Shown here piece by piece: positions 62,557 through 64,000 of a DNA stretch of 64,000 bases. Each line of letters opens with the position of its first letter. The first letter of the stretch is position 1. The stretch is from Collinsella sp. Lineage in GTDB: Bacteria > Actinomycetota > Coriobacteriia > Coriobacteriales > Coriobacteriaceae. The notes beneath the pieces are model-generated. The model made no database searches. It was not told the DNA's origin and saw only the letters and a list, made by a program, of their open reading frames with translations. Made by a program: the position numbers and the translations under genes. The DNA lies in the NCBI GenBank assembly GCA_031294825.1, contig JAUMPM010000055.1, forward strand, positions 17,969-81,968, written 5' to 3'.

Positions 62557-63819
62557 GTGCAAAATACCAAGCAAAAGTCGGGCACCAAGCAAAAGTTGAC
62601 CATCGCGGCCATCTTTGGCGCTATGGGTCCCGGTCTGCTGGCGGCGCTTTCGGGCAATGACGCCGGCGGCATTGCAACGTATTCCAGCGCGGGCGCCAGC
62701 TATGGCTACAAGATGCTCTGGATGCTTCCCGTCATGACTGTGCTGCTCATCGTGACGCAGGAGACCGCGGCGCGCTGCGGCTGCGTCACGGGCAAGGGCC
62801 TGGCATCGCTCATTCGCGAGCGCTTTGGCGTGCGCAAGAGTGTACTTGCTATGGCGGCGCTGTTGATCGCCAACACGGCTGTGACCATTTCGGAGTTTGC
62901 GGGCATCGCCAGCGGCCTTGCTCTCTTTGGCGTGCCGGCGAGCATCTCGGTGCCGTTGGTGGCGCTGCTGGTGTGGATGCTTACCATGTCGGGTAGTTTC
63001 CAGCGCATCGAGAAGATTCTGCTGCTGGTGAGCTGCGTGTTCGTGACCTATATCGTCGCTGCATTTATGGCTGGCCCCAACTGGGGTGAGGTCGCGGTCG
63101 ACCTGGTCGTGCCTAACATTCAAAATGACCCCAGCTACGTGTCGCTCGTGGTCGCAACGATCGGTACCACCATCGCGCCGTGGATGATCTTCTTGGCGCA
63201 GAACAACGTGGTCGATAAGAACGCGGGCGAGGACGATATCGTGCTGCAGCGCATCGATACCGTGAGCGGCTCGCTTGCCGCCGATGTCATTGCCGGCTTT
63301 ATTATCATCACGACCGGTACGGTGTTGTTCCCGGCGGGTATTCAGATTAGCGATGCCGCCGATGCTGCCCGCGCGTTGGAGCCTATTGCGGGTCAGTGGT
63401 CCACGGTACTGTTTGCCTCGGGCCTGGTCGCGGCGAGCTTCTTGGCCGCCTGCGTGCTGCCGGGCGTTACGTCGAGCGCTATCTGTGAGGCATTTGGATG
63501 GGAGCGCGGTGCCGACCGCAGCTGGGACGAGGCCCCGGTCTATCGCGGCATCATTACGGCCATCATCGGTATCTCTGCCGTGCTGGTGCTTATGCCCGGC
63601 GTCGATCTGTTCCAGATTATGATGACCTCGCAGGTCATCAATGGCGTGCTACTGCCCGTGGTTCTGGTGTTCCAGGTGGTTATCGCCGCTGACCGTCACA
63701 TTATGGGCACTAACCGCAACGGCCGCGTGTGGAACGTGCTCACTTGGGCGACTATCGGTGTGATTACGGTGCTCACGGTCGTCATGTTTGTTCTGCAGGC
63801 GATGGGTTACAGCGCTTAG
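62557..63819 (+). CDS. NRAMP-related divalent metal transporter, probable Mg2+ type (NRMT-like)
   Basis: A 420-residue membrane protein with about eleven helices in the SLC11 fold. Helix 1 has SGNDAGGIATYSSAGASYGY where classic NRAMPs have DPGN, and helix 6 has TTIAPWMIFLAQNN (204-217) where they have MPHN. The loss of the metal-coordinating Asn and Met is what separates NRAMP-related Mg2+ transporters from Mn2+/Fe2+ carriers; such a protein is known from the coriobacterium Eggerthella lenta. Its place directly after the MgtE-like gene supports Mg2+. The start is GTG 62557 after TAGGTGG. Confidence 0.82.
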   Translation: MQNTKQKSGTKQKLTIAAIFGAMGPGLLAALSGNDAGGIATYSSAGASYGYKMLWMLPVMTVLLIVTQETAARCGCVTGKGLASLIRERFGVRKSVLAMAALLIANTAVTISEFAGIASGLALFGVPASISVPLVALLVWMLTMSGSFQRIEKILLLVSCVFVTYIVAAFMAGPNWGEVAVDLVVPNIQNDPSYVSLVVATIGTTIAPWMIFLAQNNVVDKNAGEDDIVLQRIDTVSGSLAADVIAGFIIITTGTVLFPAGIQISDAADAARALEPIAGQWSTVLFASGLVAASFLAACVLPGVTSSAICEAFGWERGADRSWDEAPVYRGIITAIIGISAVLVLMPGVDLFQIMMTSQVINGVLLPVVLVFQVVIAADRHIMGTNRNGRVWNVLTWATIGVITVLTVVMFVLQAMGYSA

Positions 63820-63888
63820 CGCCTCTTTTGGACTCCAAACAGGCCGCCGCCATGGGCTGGGGGGTGCGGACGATTTCTTGGACCGCGC

Positions 63889-64000
63889 CTAGGCGTATCC
63901 AAGCTTCCTGCGGTACTCCATCGGGCTCAGCCACCCGAGGGACTTCTTGATCCGCTCCTCACGATAGTACACGAGGTAGGCCTCGAGCCTTCCCATGAAC
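63889..64000 (-). CDS. IS3-family transposase OrfB, C-terminal end (partial)
   Basis: The last 36 codons of an IS3-type DDE transposase run in from beyond the window end: YYREERIKKSLGWLSPMEYR then KLGYA and TAG (complement of 63889-63891). This is the family's YN-x-x-R..L-x-x-x-SP-x-x-YR signature. The insertion sequence ends between here and the NRAMP stop at 63819; TTTTGGACTCC near 63827 is a candidate end but I cannot confirm the inverted repeat. Confidence 0.85.
   Translation of the reverse strand, partial: FMGRLEAYLVYYREERIKKSLGWLSPMEYRRKLGYA

Noticed and set aside
62557..63819. Classical MntH Mn2+/Fe2+ transporter
   Set aside because: The DPGN and MPHN metal motifs are replaced and the neighbour is an MgtE-like protein.

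Overview
The window looks like a chromosomal segment of a Coriobacteriia gut anaerobe, most likely Collinsella or a close relative. The reasons are a high G+C content with strong G/C third-position bias, Gram-positive features (an LPXTG-anchored surface protein, ECF vitamin transport, a folP-folK fusion), strict-anaerobe energy genes (an Ech-type NiFe hydrogenase and an NfnAB-type bifurcating transhydrogenase), and gaps packed with palindromic repeats. The genus is an inference from gene content, not a database result.

Layout. 1-12.3 kb: the end of an unidentified gene, purM-purN, a lone PTS EIIA, an extracytoplasmic PPIC foldase, a YqeY protein, a four-gene polar amino-acid ABC transporter, a cytidylate-kinase-like protein, then on the minus strand nfnA-nfnB and pth. 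12.4-16.9 kb: glmU-prs on the minus strand, with a probable PD-(D/E)XK-like gene, bracketed by two terminal-inverted-repeat elements, lying between prs and pth. 17-20.3 kb: an ECF transporter (EcfT, fused double ATPase, S component). 20.8-26.3 kb: xth, a sirtuin, folP-folK, a BirA-like protein, coaX and tRNA-fMet. 26.7-35.4 kb: an OYE-type Fe-S flavoenzyme, an orphan IS3-OrfA-like HTH protein and a five-gene Ech hydrogenase operon whose first gene fuses EchA and EchB. 36.1-42.4 kb: a 2089-residue VWA and pilin-repeat LPXTG protein. 43-51.8 kb: a two-component system divergent from an ABC-2 exporter, then a MacB/FtsX-type ABC system. 52-60.4 kb: a DUF362 Fe-S protein, an alpha/beta hydrolase, TrhA, a CNNM/CBS protein, envelope-associated small proteins and a probably inactive NodB-domain protein. 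60.7-63.8 kb: an unusual MgtE-like protein coupled to an NRAMP-related transporter, probably for Mg2+. The window ends inside an IS3 transposase.

The most unusual material is intergenic. Three composite islands (about 20.3-20.8, 35.5-36.0 and 42.5-43.0 kb) carry the same set of about 155-160 bp nested palindromes with one of two kinds of end, joined to a third short repeat. Two arrays (8.73-8.95 and 26.35-26.57 kb) each hold three palindromes at about 80 bp period. A scattered family of small palindromes carries a GGGGACAG/CTGTCCCC core. On the coding side, the points most worth testing are the MgtE-like/NRAMP pair, the EchA-EchB fusion, the element-bracketed nuclease-like gene inserted in the old glmU-prs-pth order, and several enzymes with altered active-site motifs.
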